Source: Actinomycetota bacterium (lineage in GTDB: Bacteria; Actinomycetota; Actinomycetes; Mycobacteriales; Micromonosporaceae). Taken from it: 35,720 nt of DNA. Of the stretch, positions 7,024 to 16,140 are shown piece by piece. Every line of letters begins with the position of its first letter. The stretch's first letter is position 1. Made by a program: the position numbers and the translations under genes. Location: contig VAWN01000093.1 in the NCBI GenBank assembly GCA_005885555.1, positions 1 to 35,720 of the forward strand, written 5' to 3'. The notes under the pieces were generated by a model, which was not told the DNA's origin, ran no database searches, and saw only the letters and a program-made list of their open reading frames with translations.

Positions 7024-8517
7024 ATGGATGCCGACGTCGTGATTGTGGGGGCGGGACCGACCGGACTCATGCTCGCCGGTGAACTGCTGCTCGGCGGGGC
7101 GGGCGTGGTGGTGGTCGACCGTCTCGACGAGCCGCACGGGCAGTCGCGCGGCCTGGGGTTCACCACCCGGGCGGCGGAGTGTTTCGACCAGCGCGGGTTG
7201 ATGGCCCGGTTCGGCGAGACGCAGCACAGCCCGGTCGGTCATTTCGGTGGCCTGATCGTTGATTTCACCGCCTTGCCGGGCGCCTATTTCGGGGTACGCG
7301 GGATCCTCCAGGCGACGACCGAGCGGGTTCTCGAGGACTGGGCCCGCGAACTCGGCATGGACCTGCGGCGCGGGCGTACTTTCGTCGGGCTGGCCGACCT
7401 CGGCGACGGCGTGGAGGTCCACCTGAGCGGCCCTGCCGGCGAGGAGCGCCTGCGCTGCCGGTACCTGGTCGGCTGCGACGGCGGTCGCAGCACGGTCCGG
7501 CGGGCGGCCGGGTTCGACTTCCCCGGTACCCCCGCACGCATGGAGATGTTCCTGGCCGACGTCCAGGGTGCCGGGCTGCGCCCGAGGCCGCTGGGCGAAC
7601 GGGTCGAGCGGGGCATGGTCATGGCCGCGCCGCTGGGCGACGACATCGACCGCATCATCGTCTGCGAGCGCGGCACCGTACCGGCGCGCGACGGCGTACC
7701 GCCACGGTTCCCCGAGGTGGCCGCCGCGTGGCAGCGCCTGACCGGCGAGGACATCCACGGGTACGACGCCCTGTGGGTCAGCGCCTTCACCGACGCGGCG
7801 CACCTGGTCTGCGCGTACCGCCGGAACCGGGTCCTGCTCGCCGGCGACGCCGCCCACGTCCACCTGCCCGCGGGCGGCCAGGGCCTGAGCGTCGGCGTAC
7901 AGGACGCGGTGAACCTGGGCTGGAAGCTCGCTGCGACGGTACGCGGTGACGCGCCCGACGACCTGCTCGACACCTACCACGCCGAGCGCCACCCGGTCGG
8001 CGCCCGCCTGCTGATGAACACCCAGGCGCAGGGCCTGCTGTACCTCAGCGGTCCGGAGGTCGACCCGCTGCGCGCGGTGATGACCGAGCTGATCGCCATC
8101 CCCGAGGTGTCCCGGCACCTGGCCGGCATGGTCAGCGGCCTGGACATCCGGTACCCGACCGGTGCGGGCGACCATCCGCTGCTGGGCCGGCGGGTACCGC
8201 CGCACACGCTCGTGACGGACGCCGGCAAGACCAGCACCGTGGAGATCCTGCGCGGCGGCCGGGGCGTCCTGCTCGACCTCGCCGACGACCCCGGGCTGCG
8301 GGAGTCCGCAGCCGGCTGGGCGCACCGCGTCGACGTCGTCACAGCCCGTCCGCTGGACGGTGGCAGCGACCCGCCGATCGGCAGCCTGGACAGCCTGCTC
8401 GTCCGCCCGGACGGGTACGTCGCCTGGCTCGGGCCGGGCTCGGCCGTGCCGCTGACCGACGCGCTGAGCCGGTGGTTCGGCGCTCCCGTCCCCGTATCGA
8501 CAACACACCGGAGCTGA
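7024..8517 (+). CDS. PgaE/JadH-like FAD-dependent angucycline hydroxylase
   Basis: 497 residues, class A flavoprotein monooxygenase (p-hydroxybenzoate hydroxylase fold). FAD motifs in order: VIVGAGPTGLMLAG (Rossmann GxGxxG, residues 5-18), VGCDGGRSTVR (DG motif) and LLAGDAAHVHLPAGGQG (GD motif), followed by DAVNLGWKLA and a C-terminal thioredoxin-like domain. Segments such as GLGFTTRAAECFDQRG, GHFGGL, MNTQAQGLLYLSGPEV and HLAGMVSGLDIRY match PgaE, JadH, UrdE and LanE, which hydroxylate the angucyclinone at C-12 (and 12b) using NADPH and oxygen. ATG 7024 follows GGAAGAGGGCTC. It heads the polyketide operon, as pgaE and urdE do in theirs. A second PgaE-like gene is at 24555. Confidence 0.9.
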   Translation: MDADVVIVGAGPTGLMLAGELLLGGAGVVVVDRLDEPHGQSRGLGFTTRAAECFDQRGLMARFGETQHSPVGHFGGLIVDFTALPGAYFGVRGILQATTERVLEDWARELGMDLRRGRTFVGLADLGDGVEVHLSGPAGEERLRCRYLVGCDGGRSTVRRAAGFDFPGTPARMEMFLADVQGAGLRPRPLGERVERGMVMAAPLGDDIDRIIVCERGTVPARDGVPPRFPEVAAAWQRLTGEDIHGYDALWVSAFTDAAHLVCAYRRNRVLLAGDAAHVHLPAGGQGLSVGVQDAVNLGWKLAATVRGDAPDDLLDTYHAERHPVGARLLMNTQAQGLLYLSGPEVDPLRAVMTELIAIPEVSRHLAGMVSGLDIRYPTGAGDHPLLGRRVPPHTLVTDAGKTSTVEILRGGRGVLLDLADDPGLRESAAGWAHRVDVVTARPLDGGSDPPIGSLDSLLVRPDGYVAWLGPGSAVPLTDALSRWFGAPVPVSTTHRS

Positions 8518-8525
8518 GGAAAACC

Positions 8526-8855
8526 GTGTACAGCACGCTGATCGTGGCCCGGATCCGTCCGGATGCCCAGGCCGACGTCGCCGCAATCTTCGAGCGGTTC
8601 GACGCCACGCACATGCCGGACCGGATGGGTACCCGCCGGCGGGAGCTGTTCCACTACCGCGGCCTGTACTTCCATCTCCAGGACTTCGACTCGCCGGCCG
8701 GCGGCGACGCGATCGAGGAGGCCCGGACGGATCCGCTGTTCGTCCAGGTGAGCGCCGACCTCAAGCCGTTCATCGAGGCGTACGACCCGGCCACCTGGCG
8801 GTCCCCGGCCGATGCCCTGGCCACCCGGTTCTACCACTGGCAGAAGTCGGCCTGA
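8526..8855 (+). CDS. TcmI/JadI-family polyketide cyclase
   Basis: 109 residues, the usual size of the TcmI family of small ferredoxin-like cyclases. The stretch [20 protein letters not shown] is characteristic of the angucycline subgroup (JadI, UrdF, LanF, PgaF), which closes the last ring to give the angular benz[a]anthracene skeleton rather than a linear one. GTG 8526 has TGAGGAAAACC upstream and lies 8 nt after the hydroxylase stop, so the two are translationally linked. Its position between the E-type hydroxylase and KS-alpha is identical to that in the urd and pga clusters. The angular outcome is inferred from family and order. Confidence 0.88.
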   Translation: MYSTLIVARIRPDAQADVAAIFERFDATHMPDRMGTRRRELFHYRGLYFHLQDFDSPAGGDAIEEARTDPLFVQVSADLKPFIEAYDPATWRSPADALATRFYHWQKSA

Positions 8856-8883
8856 CCCACCGTCCGTATTGGAGGAACCGCTC

Positions 8884-10146
8884 GTGCGGCGTCGCGTAGC
8901 AATCACCGGAATGGGTGTCATCGCACCGGGTGGCGTCGGTGCCAAGGAGTTCTGGACCCTGCTCACCGAGGGGCGTACGGCGACCCGGCGGATCAGCTTC
9001 TTCGATCCGTCGCCGTTCCGGTCGCAGGTCGCCGCCGAGGTGGACTTCGACCCGGTCGCTGCCGGGCTGACCCCGGCCGAGGTCGCCCGGATGGACCGGG
9101 CCGCGCAGTTCGCCGTCGTGGCCACCCGGGAGGCGGTCGCGGACAGCGGGATCGAGCTGTCCGAGCGCGACCCGGCCCGGGTCGGTGTCACGGTCGGTAC
9201 CGCGGTCGGCGCGACCATGGGCCTGGAGCGCGAGTACCGGACGGTCAGCGACGACGGCCAGCGGTACCTCGTCGACCACGAGCGGGCCGTCCCGCACCTG
9301 TACCAGTACCTGGTGCCCAGCTCGTTCGCCGTCGACGTGGCCCACGCCGTGGGCGCCGAGGGCCCGGCGACCGTGGTGTCCACCGGCTGCACGTCCGGGC
9401 TCGACTCGGTCGGGTACGCCGTCGAGCTGATCCGGGAACGGTCGGCCGACATCATGATCGCCGGATCCACGGACGCGCCGATCTCGCCGATCACGCTCGC
9501 CTGCTTCGACGCGATCAAGGCCACCACACCGCGCAACGACGACGCGGAGCACGCCTCGCGCCCGTTCGACATCAGCCGCGACGGGTTCGTCCTCGGCGAA
9601 GGCGCGGCCATGTTCGTCCTGGAGGACCTCGACCACGCCCGCCGCCGCGACGCCCACATCTACGCGGAGATCGCCGGCTTCGGCTCGCGCTGCAACGCGT
9701 TCCACATGACCGGCCTGCGTCCGGACGGGCGGGAGATGGCCGAGGCGATCCGGGTGGCGCTCGCCGAAGCGGGCCTCGCGGGCGACGACGTCGACTACAT
9801 CAACGCGCACGGCTCGGGTACCAAGCAGAACGACCGGCACGAGACGGCGGCGTTCAAGCGCAGCCTCGGCGGGAACGCGTACCGCTGCCCGGTCAGCTCC
9901 ATCAAGTCGATGGTGGGGCACTCGCTCGGCGCGATCGGCTCGATCGAGATCGCGGCCTCGGCGCTGGCGATCGAGCACGACGTGGTCCCGCCCACGGCCA
10001 ACCTGCACCGCCCCGACCCCGAGTGCGACCTGGACTATGTACCGCTGACCGCGCGGCCGTGGCGTACCGACACGGTGCTGACCGTGGGCAGCGGGTTCGG
10101 CGGCTTCCAGAGCGCGATGGTGCTCACCCGGCCGGGGCGCTCGTGA
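8884..10146 (+). CDS. Type II polyketide ketosynthase alpha subunit
   Basis: 420 residues. Full KS-alpha: active-site Cys169 in [13 protein letters not shown], and catalytic His309 ([11 protein letters not shown]) and His346 ([12 protein letters not shown]). It condenses malonyl units on ACP as a heterodimer with KS-beta. GTG 8884 sits behind GGAGGAACCGCTC; the annotated reading frame remains open upstream to 8812 but that part is the end of the cyclase gene in another frame. The stop overlaps the KS-beta start (GTGA at 10143-10146), typical for this pair and ensuring equal synthesis. Chain length cannot be read directly; the angucycline context implies a decaketide. Confidence 0.96.
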   Translation: MRRRVAITGMGVIAPGGVGAKEFWTLLTEGRTATRRISFFDPSPFRSQVAAEVDFDPVAAGLTPAEVARMDRAAQFAVVATREAVADSGIELSERDPARVGVTVGTAVGATMGLEREYRTVSDDGQRYLVDHERAVPHLYQYLVPSSFAVDVAHAVGAEGPATVVSTGCTSGLDSVGYAVELIRERSADIMIAGSTDAPISPITLACFDAIKATTPRNDDAEHASRPFDISRDGFVLGEGAAMFVLEDLDHARRRDAHIYAEIAGFGSRCNAFHMTGLRPDGREMAEAIRVALAEAGLAGDDVDYINAHGSGTKQNDRHETAAFKRSLGGNAYRCPVSSIKSMVGHSLGAIGSIEIAASALAIEHDVVPPTANLHRPDPECDLDYVPLTARPWRTDTVLTVGSGFGGFQSAMVLTRPGRS

Positions 10147-11354
10147 GCACCGCCGTCGTCACCGGGATCGGGGTCGCCGCGCCCAACGGGCTCGGTACCG
10201 GCCACTACTGGGCGGCCACCCTCGGCGCGCACAGCGGGATCCGGCCGGTGAGCCGGTTCGACGCCAGCGGGTACCCGGCCCGGCTCGCCGGCGAGGTCCC
10301 CGGCTTCGTCGCGCAGGAGCACCTGCCGAGCCGGCTGCTGCCGCAGACCGACCACCTGACCCGGCTCACCCTGTACGCCGCGCGGGCGGCCCTGGACGAC
10401 GCCGGGATCAACCCAGGCGACCTGGCCGAGTACGAGATGGGCGTGGTCACCGCGAGCTCCGCCGGCGGGTTCGAGTTCGGCCAGCGCGAGCTGCAGAACT
10501 TGTGGAGCAAGGGCAGCCGGTACGTCAGCGCGTACCAGTCGTTCGCCTGGTTCTACGCGGTGAACACCGGCCAGATCTCGATCCGGCACGGCATGCGGGG
10601 TCCCAGCGGGGTACTGGTCAGCGACCAGGCCGGCGGGCTGGACGCGGTCGCCCAGGCGCGCCGGCAGATCCGCCGGGGCAGCGGGCTGATCGTGTCCGGC
10701 GCGGTCGACGGGTCGATCTGCCCGTGGGGGTGGGTCGCCCAGCTCGCGAGCGGCCGGCTCAGCGACAGCGACGACCCGCGGCGCGCGTACCTGCCGTTCG
10801 ACGCGGACGCGCGGGGCCACGTACCGGGGGAGGGCGGGGCGATCCTCATCGTCGAGGACGCCGAGGTGGCCAGCCGCCGCCGCGCCCGCGTGTACGGGGA
10901 GCTCGCCGGGTACGCGGCCACCTTCGACCCGCGGCCGGACACCGGCCGGGAACCGGGGCTGCGCCGGGCGATCGAGCTGGCGCTCGCCGACGCCGGGGCC
11001 CGCCCGGCCGAGGTCGACGTGGTCTTCGCCGACGCCGCCGCCGTACCCGAGCTGGACCGCCAGGAGGCTGCGGCGATCACCGCGGTGTTCGGCCCGTCCG
11101 GGGTACCGGTGACCGCGCCGAAGACGATGACCGGCCGGCTGTACTCCGGGGCCGCCCCGCTCGACCTCGCGGCCGCGCTGCTGTGCATGCGCGACGGCCT
11201 GATCCCGCCGACGACGAACGTGACACCCGATCCCGGGTACCGGCTCGACCTCGTCACCGGGGAGCCGCGCCCGGCGCAGGTGCGTACCGCGTTGGTGCTC
11301 GCCCGCGGCGAGGGCGGGTTCAACTCCGCCGTCGTCCTCCGGCACGCCATCTGA
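10143..11354 (+). CDS. Ketosynthase beta subunit (chain length factor)
   Basis: 403 residues, homologous to KS-alpha but with the active-site Cys replaced by Gln162 ([11 protein letters not shown]), the diagnostic feature of chain length factors, which decarboxylate malonyl-ACP to start the chain and set its length together with KS-alpha. N-terminal [14 protein letters not shown] and C-terminal [13 protein letters not shown] are as in the family. Its GTG overlaps the KS-alpha stop. The gene is unusually dense in the tetranucleotide GTAC (16 copies in 1.2 kb), a signature shared with most of the window. A very long antisense frame over this gene is a composition artefact. Confidence 0.95.
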   Translation: MSTAVVTGIGVAAPNGLGTGHYWAATLGAHSGIRPVSRFDASGYPARLAGEVPGFVAQEHLPSRLLPQTDHLTRLTLYAARAALDDAGINPGDLAEYEMGVVTASSAGGFEFGQRELQNLWSKGSRYVSAYQSFAWFYAVNTGQISIRHGMRGPSGVLVSDQAGGLDAVAQARRQIRRGSGLIVSGAVDGSICPWGWVAQLASGRLSDSDDPRRAYLPFDADARGHVPGEGGAILIVEDAEVASRRRARVYGELAGYAATFDPRPDTGREPGLRRAIELALADAGARPAEVDVVFADAAAVPELDRQEAAAITAVFGPSGVPVTAPKTMTGRLYSGAAPLDLAAALLCMRDGLIPPTTNVTPDPGYRLDLVTGEPRPAQVRTALVLARGEGGFNSAVVLRHAI

Positions 11355-11396
11355 CCTGCCCGCCGATACACCGCACCGGAAGGAAGGGCTTTCACC

Positions 11397-11681
11397 ATGG
11401 CCGACACCGTGCTCAGCTTCGACGACCTCAAGCGGGCCCTCCGTGACGCCGCCGGCGATTCGGAGGAGATCGACCTGGACGGCGACGTGTACGACGTCGA
11501 GTTCACCGCGCTCGGCTACGACTCGCTGGCGCTGCTGGAGACCGCCGCGGTGATCTCCCGGGAGTACCGCATCACCTTGAGCGACGACGTCGTGGGCTCG
11601 GTGCGGACGCCGCACGAGTTCCTCGACGCCATCAACGAGGCCGCCGTCAACGAGGCCGCCGTCAATGACGGGGTCCGCTGA
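11397..11681 (+). CDS. Type II polyketide acyl carrier protein
   Basis: 94 residues. The phosphopantetheine attachment Ser43 lies in [13 protein letters not shown], and the four-helix ACP pattern is intact (N-terminal [13 protein letters not shown], helix [14 protein letters not shown]). ATG 11397 follows GGAAGGAAGGG at the right spacing. The C-terminal tail contains a repeated pentapeptide (NEAAV twice) encoded by a perfect 15-bp tandem duplication, extending the last helix beyond the usual 85-90 residues. A phosphopantetheinyl transferase and a malonyl transferase are not in the window and presumably come from elsewhere in the genome. Confidence 0.95.
   Translation: MADTVLSFDDLKRALRDAAGDSEEIDLDGDVYDVEFTALGYDSLALLETAAVISREYRITLSDDVVGSVRTPHEFLDAINEAAVNEAAVNDGVR
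11634..11663 (+). repeat. 15-bp tandem duplication in the ACP tail
   Basis: AACGAGGCCGCCGTC occurs twice without a mismatch (11634-11648 and 11649-11663), in frame, adding five residues to the C-terminus of the ACP. A third, diverged beginning (AATGACG) follows. It is probably a recent slippage event in a tolerant region. Confidence 0.85.
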
Positions 11682-11703
11682 CCGACCAGAAGGGACGATA
11701 CGC

Positions 11704-13398
11704 GTGACGGGGGTTCTGGACCGGATCGGGACCGGCACACCGGACTGGGTGATGTGTGCCGGCTGCCGGACCATGGTGTACGGCCGGCGGCTGAGCCGTA
11801 ACCTGCTCGTCTGTCCCGACTGCGGGCACCACCACCGGATGGGCGCGCGCGAGCGCATCGCCCAGCTGTTGGACGAGGACTCGGTACGGATCCTCGACAC
11901 CCGGGTACGCAGCCGGGACGTGCTGGGCTTCACCGACACCCGGCCGTACCCGGCCCGGCTGGCGGCCGCGCGCGAGGCGACCGGGCTGACCGCATGCGTG
12001 CTCGTCGCCCGGGGCACGGTCGGCGGGTACCCGCTGATGGCTGCGGTGATGGACTTCAACTTCCTGGGCGGCAGTCTCGGCGGCGCAGCCGGCGAACTGA
12101 TCACCCGCGCGGCCGAGCTGTCCCTGCGCGACCGGGTACCGCTGCTGATCGCGTCGGCGTCCGGCGGGGCGCGGATGCAGGAGGGCGCCGTGTCGCTCAT
12201 GCAGATGGCCAAGACCGCCACCGCGCTCGGCCGGCTCGACGAGGCGGGGATCCTGACCATCTCGCTGATCACCGACCCGACGTACGGGGGCGTCGCCGCT
12301 TCCTTCGCCACCCTCGCCGATGTGATCATCGCCGAGCCGGGGGCGCGCCTCGGCTTCGCCGGCCGGCGGGTCATCGAGCAGACGATCCGCCAGACGCTGC
12401 CGCCGACGTTCCAGACGGCCGAGTTCCTGCTGGAGCACGGGCTGATCGACATGGTCCGGCCGCGCGCCGAGCTGAGGGCCACGCTCGTCCGGCTGCTGTC
12501 GCACGGCGTCGCGTCGGCCCGGCGGCCGGCCGGCTCCGGTACCGGCGGGTCGGACCGGGCGATCGTGCGGGACCACACGCTCCTGCCGGCGGTCGACCCG
12601 TGGGACGCCGTGCAGCGGGCGCGGGCCATCGACCGGCCGACGATCGCGTGGTACCTGCGGCACGCGTTCGACGACTTCGAGGAGCTGCACGGCGACCGCG
12701 TCGGCGCCGAGTGCCCGGCCATCGTCGGCGGACTCGCCCGGCTCGACGGCATCTCGGTGGTCGTGGTCGGTCACCACAAGGGGCGGACCATCGCCGACCG
12801 GATGGCGCACAACTACGGGATGGCCACGCCGGGCGGGCATCGCAAGGCCATCCGGCTGACCCGGCTGGCCGCCAAGCTGCGGCTGCCGGTGGTCACCCTC
12901 GTCGACACCCCGGGGGCGTACCCGGGGGTCGAGGCGGAGGAGCAGGGCCAGGCGGTCACGATCGCGGAAAGCATCCGCCAGTTCGCCGGGCTGCCGGTAC
13001 CGGTGGTGGCCCTCGTGACCGGCGAGGGCGGCAGTGGCGGCGCGCTGGCGCTGGCCGTGGCCGACGAGGTGCTCGTCTGCGGGCACGGGGTGTACTCGGT
13101 GATCAGTCCGGAGGGTTGCGCCGCGATCCTCTGGAAATCGTCCGCGATGGCTCCGGCCGCGGCCGCCGCGCTGCGCCTGGACGCCCGGCAGCTGCTCGCC
13201 CTCGGGGTGGTGGACGGGGTGGTACCCGAGCCGGACGGCGGCAACGGCGCCGACCACGTCGAGGCGGCGCGACGGGTACGCGCGGCACTGGTGACCGCGC
13301 TGGTACCGCTGCTCGACGTCGATCCGGCGAGCCTGGTCGCCCGACGGCGGGCCCGGTTCCGGTCGTTCGGCACAGCCGAGCCGGAGGTGGCGCGGTGA
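11704..13398 (+). CDS. Fused acetyl-CoA carboxylase carboxyltransferase, beta-alpha (AccDA)
   Basis: 564 residues joining the two carboxyltransferase halves. The AccD part carries the zinc ribbon Cys18, Cys21, Cys37 and Cys40 (CAGC and CPDC) and the core [21 protein letters not shown]. The AccA part (from about residue 290) has [13 protein letters not shown]-like sequence, [17 protein letters not shown] and [15 protein letters not shown]. It transfers carboxyl from carboxybiotin to acetyl-CoA, making malonyl-CoA for chain extension. GTG 11704 has AAGGGA upstream; ATG 11665, overlapping the ACP end, is an alternative that would add 13 residues. Fused AccDA genes occur in several aromatic polyketide clusters as dedicated precursor supply. 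Confidence 0.93.
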   Translation: MTGVLDRIGTGTPDWVMCAGCRTMVYGRRLSRNLLVCPDCGHHHRMGARERIAQLLDEDSVRILDTRVRSRDVLGFTDTRPYPARLAAAREATGLTACVLVARGTVGGYPLMAAVMDFNFLGGSLGGAAGELITRAAELSLRDRVPLLIASASGGARMQEGAVSLMQMAKTATALGRLDEAGILTISLITDPTYGGVAASFATLADVIIAEPGARLGFAGRRVIEQTIRQTLPPTFQTAEFLLEHGLIDMVRPRAELRATLVRLLSHGVASARRPAGSGTGGSDRAIVRDHTLLPAVDPWDAVQRARAIDRPTIAWYLRHAFDDFEELHGDRVGAECPAIVGGLARLDGISVVVVGHHKGRTIADRMAHNYGMATPGGHRKAIRLTRLAAKLRLPVVTLVDTPGAYPGVEAEEQGQAVTIAESIRQFAGLPVPVVALVTGEGGSGGALALAVADEVLVCGHGVYSVISPEGCAAILWKSSAMAPAAAAALRLDARQLLALGVVDGVVPEPDGGNGADHVEAARRVRAALVTALVPLLDVDPASLVARRRARFRSFGTAEPEVAR

Positions 13399-13889
13399 AC
13401 CCGGAGACGACCGGAAACCGGAACCGGGCCGGCGACGGCGAGCTGCTCGACCAGGTGCGTGCCACCGCGCTGCGGCTGCTCTCCGACATCCCGTCACCGC
13501 CCAGCTCGCTGCGGGTACAGGTGGGGGAGATCGGCGTCCACGTCGAGTGGGCCGTGCCGGTGCCGGTGGCCGCTGCGCCCGGCGTGCCGGCGCCGGCCGA
13601 CCCGCGCGAGGCCGAGGGTACCGACGACGCCGCCCTCGCCACCCACCACGTGATCGCGCCGACGGTCGGCGTCTTCTACCGCGCGCCGTCGCCCGGTGCC
13701 GCGCCGTTCGTCGAGGAGGGCGACACCGTGGCAGCCGGTACCCAGGTGGGGATCGTCGAAGCGATGAAGCTGATGGTCCCGGTCGAGGCGGATCGGGCCG
13801 GTCGGGTCAGCAAGGTCCTCAAGAGCGACGGCGACCCGGTCGAGTACGGCGAGCCGTTGATCCGCCTCGCCCCGGTCGGCGCGGGCTGA
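13395..13889 (+). CDS. accB: Biotin carboxyl carrier protein of acetyl-CoA carboxylase
   Basis: 164 residues. The biotinylation site Lys125 is in [12 protein letters not shown], the canonical EAMKM-type motif. The biotinyl domain occupies about residues 84-160 and starts [19 protein letters not shown], including the protruding-thumb segment typical of acetyl-CoA carboxylase rather than propionyl or pyruvate enzymes. Before it come a helical N-terminus and a Pro/Ala-rich flexible linker (residues 53-72). GTG 13395 overlaps the AccDA stop (GTGA), so the two are translated together. It carries carboxybiotin between the biotin carboxylase encoded next and the AccDA fusion. Confidence 0.93.
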   Translation: MNPETTGNRNRAGDGELLDQVRATALRLLSDIPSPPSSLRVQVGEIGVHVEWAVPVPVAAAPGVPAPADPREAEGTDDAALATHHVIAPTVGVFYRAPSPGAAPFVEEGDTVAAGTQVGIVEAMKLMVPVEADRAGRVSKVLKSDGDPVEYGEPLIRLAPVGAG

Positions 13890-13900
13890 GCGGGGGGACC

Positions 13901-15310
13901 GTGTTCGAGAAGGTACTCATCGCCAACCGCGGGGAGATCGCGCTCCGCGTCGCCCGCGCCTGCCGGGAGCTGGGCATCAGGGTCGTCGCGGTGTACTCCA
14001 CGGAGGACCGGGACTCGGCCGTCGTCTCGTACGCCGACGAGGCGGTGCAGATCGGTCCGGCGCCGGCCCGGCGCAGTTACCTGTACATCCCCGCGATCGT
14101 CGAGGCGGCCCGGCGTACCGGCGCGCAGGCCGTCCACCCCGGCTACGGGTTCCTGTCCGAGAACGCCGACTTCGCCGAGGTGTGCCGGGACAACGGGCTG
14201 GTCTTCATCGGGCCGCCGCCCGAGGTGATCGCGCGGCTCGGCGACAAGACCGCGGCCCGCGCGCTGATGCACCGGGCCGGGCTGCCGATGCTGCCTGGCA
14301 GCCTGGAATCGCTGGGTTCGGCCGCCGAGGCGCGGGCGCTGGCCGACGGGATCGGGTACCCCGTGATCATCAAGGCGTCGGCGGGCGGCGGCGGTCGCGG
14401 CATGCGGGTGGTCACCGGGCCGGCGGACTTCGCGGCCGCGTACCGCGAGACCACAGCCGGTGCCCAGACGCTCTTCGGCGATCCGCGGGTGTTCGTCGAG
14501 CGGTACCTGCCCAGTGCCCGGCACGTCGAGGTACAGATCCTCGCCGACCGGTACGGCAACGCGATCCACCTCGGCGAGCGGGACTGTTCGGTACAGCGGC
14601 GGCACCAGAAGCTGGTCGAGGAGAGCCCGGCGCCCCGGTTGCCGGCCGGTCTCGCCGAGCGGATGGGTACCGCCGCGGTGGAGGGCGCCCGCGCGGCCGG
14701 CTACGTCGGCGCGGGTACCTTCGAGTTCCTCCTCGCGCCGGACGGCTCGTTCGCGTTCATGGAGGTCAACTGCCGGATCCAGGTCGAGCATCCGGTCACC
14801 GAGATGGTCACCGGCGTCGACCTGGTACACGAGCAGTTCCGGATCGCCGCGGGCGAACGGCTGGCTCTGCGCCAGGAGGACGTCCGGCTCTCCGGCGCGG
14901 CGATCGAGTGCCGGATCAACGTCGAGGACCCCGAGCGGGACTTCGCGCCGACCCCCGGGGTACTGACCGAGTTCCTGCCGCCGGGCGGACCGTTCGTCCG
15001 GGTCGACACGCACGGCTTCCCCGGGTACCGGGTCCCGGCGGCGTACGACTCGCTGCTCGCCAAGCTCGTCGTCTGGGCGCCGGACCGGCAGGGCGCGCTG
15101 GACCGGATGGACCGCGCGCTGGCCGAGTTCCGGATCGCCGGGCGCGGCGTACACAGCACCGCCGGGTTCCTGCGCGAGGTCGTGCGCGATCCCCGGTTCC
15201 GGGCCGGCGAGCACGACACCGGGCTGGTCAAGCAGGTGTTCGCGCAGCGGCCCCGGTCCGCTCCCCGGGCCGGTACGAGCCCCGCTCAACCGTCCATTGT
15301 GGACGGTTGA
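13901..15310 (+). CDS. accC: Biotin carboxylase subunit of acetyl-CoA carboxylase
   Basis: 469 residues, full-length AccC with an ATP-grasp fold: N-terminal MFEKVLIANRGEIALRVARA, the glycine loop IIKASAGGGGRGMRVV, the active-site ERDCSVQRRHQKLVEE, EVNCRIQVEHPVTEMVTG and INVEDPERDFAPTPG. The family normally reads EMNxRxQVEH; this copy has Val-Asn-Cys, a conservative difference. It carboxylates biotin on the neighbouring carrier with ATP and bicarbonate. GTG 13901 is 11 nt after the carrier stop, behind GGGGGGACC. The stop codon lies inside a perfect hairpin (15286-15310). With the two genes before it, it completes an entire dedicated carboxylase inserted between the C and D genes of the angucycline set. 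Confidence 0.95.
   Translation: MFEKVLIANRGEIALRVARACRELGIRVVAVYSTEDRDSAVVSYADEAVQIGPAPARRSYLYIPAIVEAARRTGAQAVHPGYGFLSENADFAEVCRDNGLVFIGPPPEVIARLGDKTAARALMHRAGLPMLPGSLESLGSAAEARALADGIGYPVIIKASAGGGGRGMRVVTGPADFAAAYRETTAGAQTLFGDPRVFVERYLPSARHVEVQILADRYGNAIHLGERDCSVQRRHQKLVEESPAPRLPAGLAERMGTAAVEGARAAGYVGAGTFEFLLAPDGSFAFMEVNCRIQVEHPVTEMVTGVDLVHEQFRIAAGERLALRQEDVRLSGAAIECRINVEDPERDFAPTPGVLTEFLPPGGPFVRVDTHGFPGYRVPAAYDSLLAKLVVWAPDRQGALDRMDRALAEFRIAGRGVHSTAGFLREVVRDPRFRAGEHDTGLVKQVFAQRPRSAPRAGTSPAQPSIVDG
15286..15310 (+). terminator. Perfect intra-operon hairpin at the end of accC
   Basis: An 11-bp perfect stem (TCAACCGTCCA pairing with TGGACGGTTGA) with a TTG loop. The right arm ends with the accC stop codon. 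There is no T tract, and the ketoreductase start is only 22 nt further on, so a partial terminator, an RNA-processing site or a transcript stabiliser separating carboxylase from downstream genes is more likely than a full stop. Confidence 0.6.
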
Positions 15311-15332
15311 CCCGTCCGAAGGAGACATGTCC

Positions 15333-16112
15333 ATGGAAACACCACGAGTGGCCCTGGTGACCGGGGCGACCGCGGGCATCGGCCTGGCCATCACCCGTAC
15401 GCTCGCCGAGCGCGGGCACCGGGTCTTCATCGGCGCCCGCGACGGCGACAACGTCGCGCTGACCGTCAAGCGGCTGCGCGAGAACGGGCTGGAGGCGGAC
15501 GGTACCAGCGTCGACGTCTCCCGCGCCGAGCAGGTACGCGCCTTCGTGCGGGCCGCGACCGAGCGGTACGGGCCGGTCGAGATCCTGGTGAACAACGCCG
15601 GCCGCAGCGGCGGCGGGGTCACCGCTGAGCTCTCCGACGAGCTCTGGTTCGACGTGATCAACACGAACCTGAACAGTGTGTTCCTGGTGACCCGCGACGT
15701 GTTGAACGTCGGCGGCATGCGGGACCGGTCGTGGGGCCGGATCGTCAACATCGCCTCGACCGCCGGCAAGCAGGGCGTCGTCCTCGGGGCACCGTACTCG
15801 GCCTCGAAGCACGGCGTCGTCGGGTTCACCAAGGCGCTGGGCAACGAGCTGGGACCGACCGGGATCACCGTCAACGCGGTCTGCCCAGGGTACGTCGAGA
15901 CGCCGATGGCCGCCCGGGTCCGCCAGGGCTACGCCAACGCGTGGGGGATCTCCGTGGACGAGGTACGCGAGCGGTTCCAGGCCAAGATCCCGCTGGGCCG
16001 GTACGCCACCCCGGAGGAGGTCGCGGGCATGGTCGGTTACCTCGTGTCCGAGGCGGCCGCCTCGGTGACCGCGCAGGCGATCAACGTCTGCGGCGGACTC
16101 GGCAACTTCTGA
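15333..16112 (+). CDS. Type II polyketide C-9 ketoreductase (SDR)
   Basis: 259 residues, short-chain dehydrogenase. Cofactor motif VTGATAGIGLAI (TGxxxGIG, NADPH type), the NNAG motif (VNNAGRSGGG), catalytic Ser in IASTAGKQG and the catalytic pair Tyr-Lys in APYSASKHG are all intact. The GxxTPM-like VETPMAARVRQGYANAWGIS region and its size match actIII/urdD/pgaD enzymes that reduce the C-9 keto group of the nascent chain, steering the first ring closure. ATG 15333 was preferred to ATG 15327 because GAAGGAG is eight bases upstream of the former and only two from the latter. It occupies the D position of the angucycline order. Confidence 0.93.
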   Translation: METPRVALVTGATAGIGLAITRTLAERGHRVFIGARDGDNVALTVKRLRENGLEADGTSVDVSRAEQVRAFVRAATERYGPVEILVNNAGRSGGGVTAELSDELWFDVINTNLNSVFLVTRDVLNVGGMRDRSWGRIVNIASTAGKQGVVLGAPYSASKHGVVGFTKALGNELGPTGITVNAVCPGYVETPMAARVRQGYANAWGISVDEVRERFQAKIPLGRYATPEEVAGMVGYLVSEAAASVTAQAINVCGGLGNF

Positions 16113-16140
16113 CCGTCCGACACCGACGAAGGAGCGCAGC

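Noticed and set aside
10035-12752. 905-residue open frame antisense to KS-beta, ACP and AccDA
   Set aside because: Low-complexity Arg/Pro/Ser-rich translation, no ribosome site and no domain pattern; it lies opposite three unmistakable genes. High GC makes stop codons scarce in this antisense phase.
15297-15332. Earlier starts for the ketoreductase (15297 and ATG 15327)
   Set aside because: 15297 lies in the hairpin within accC, and 15327 is only two bases from the GGAG; 15333 has correct spacing.
13676-15874. 732-residue antisense frame over accB, accC and the ketoreductase
   Set aside because: Same reason: composition artefact opposite well-supported genes.
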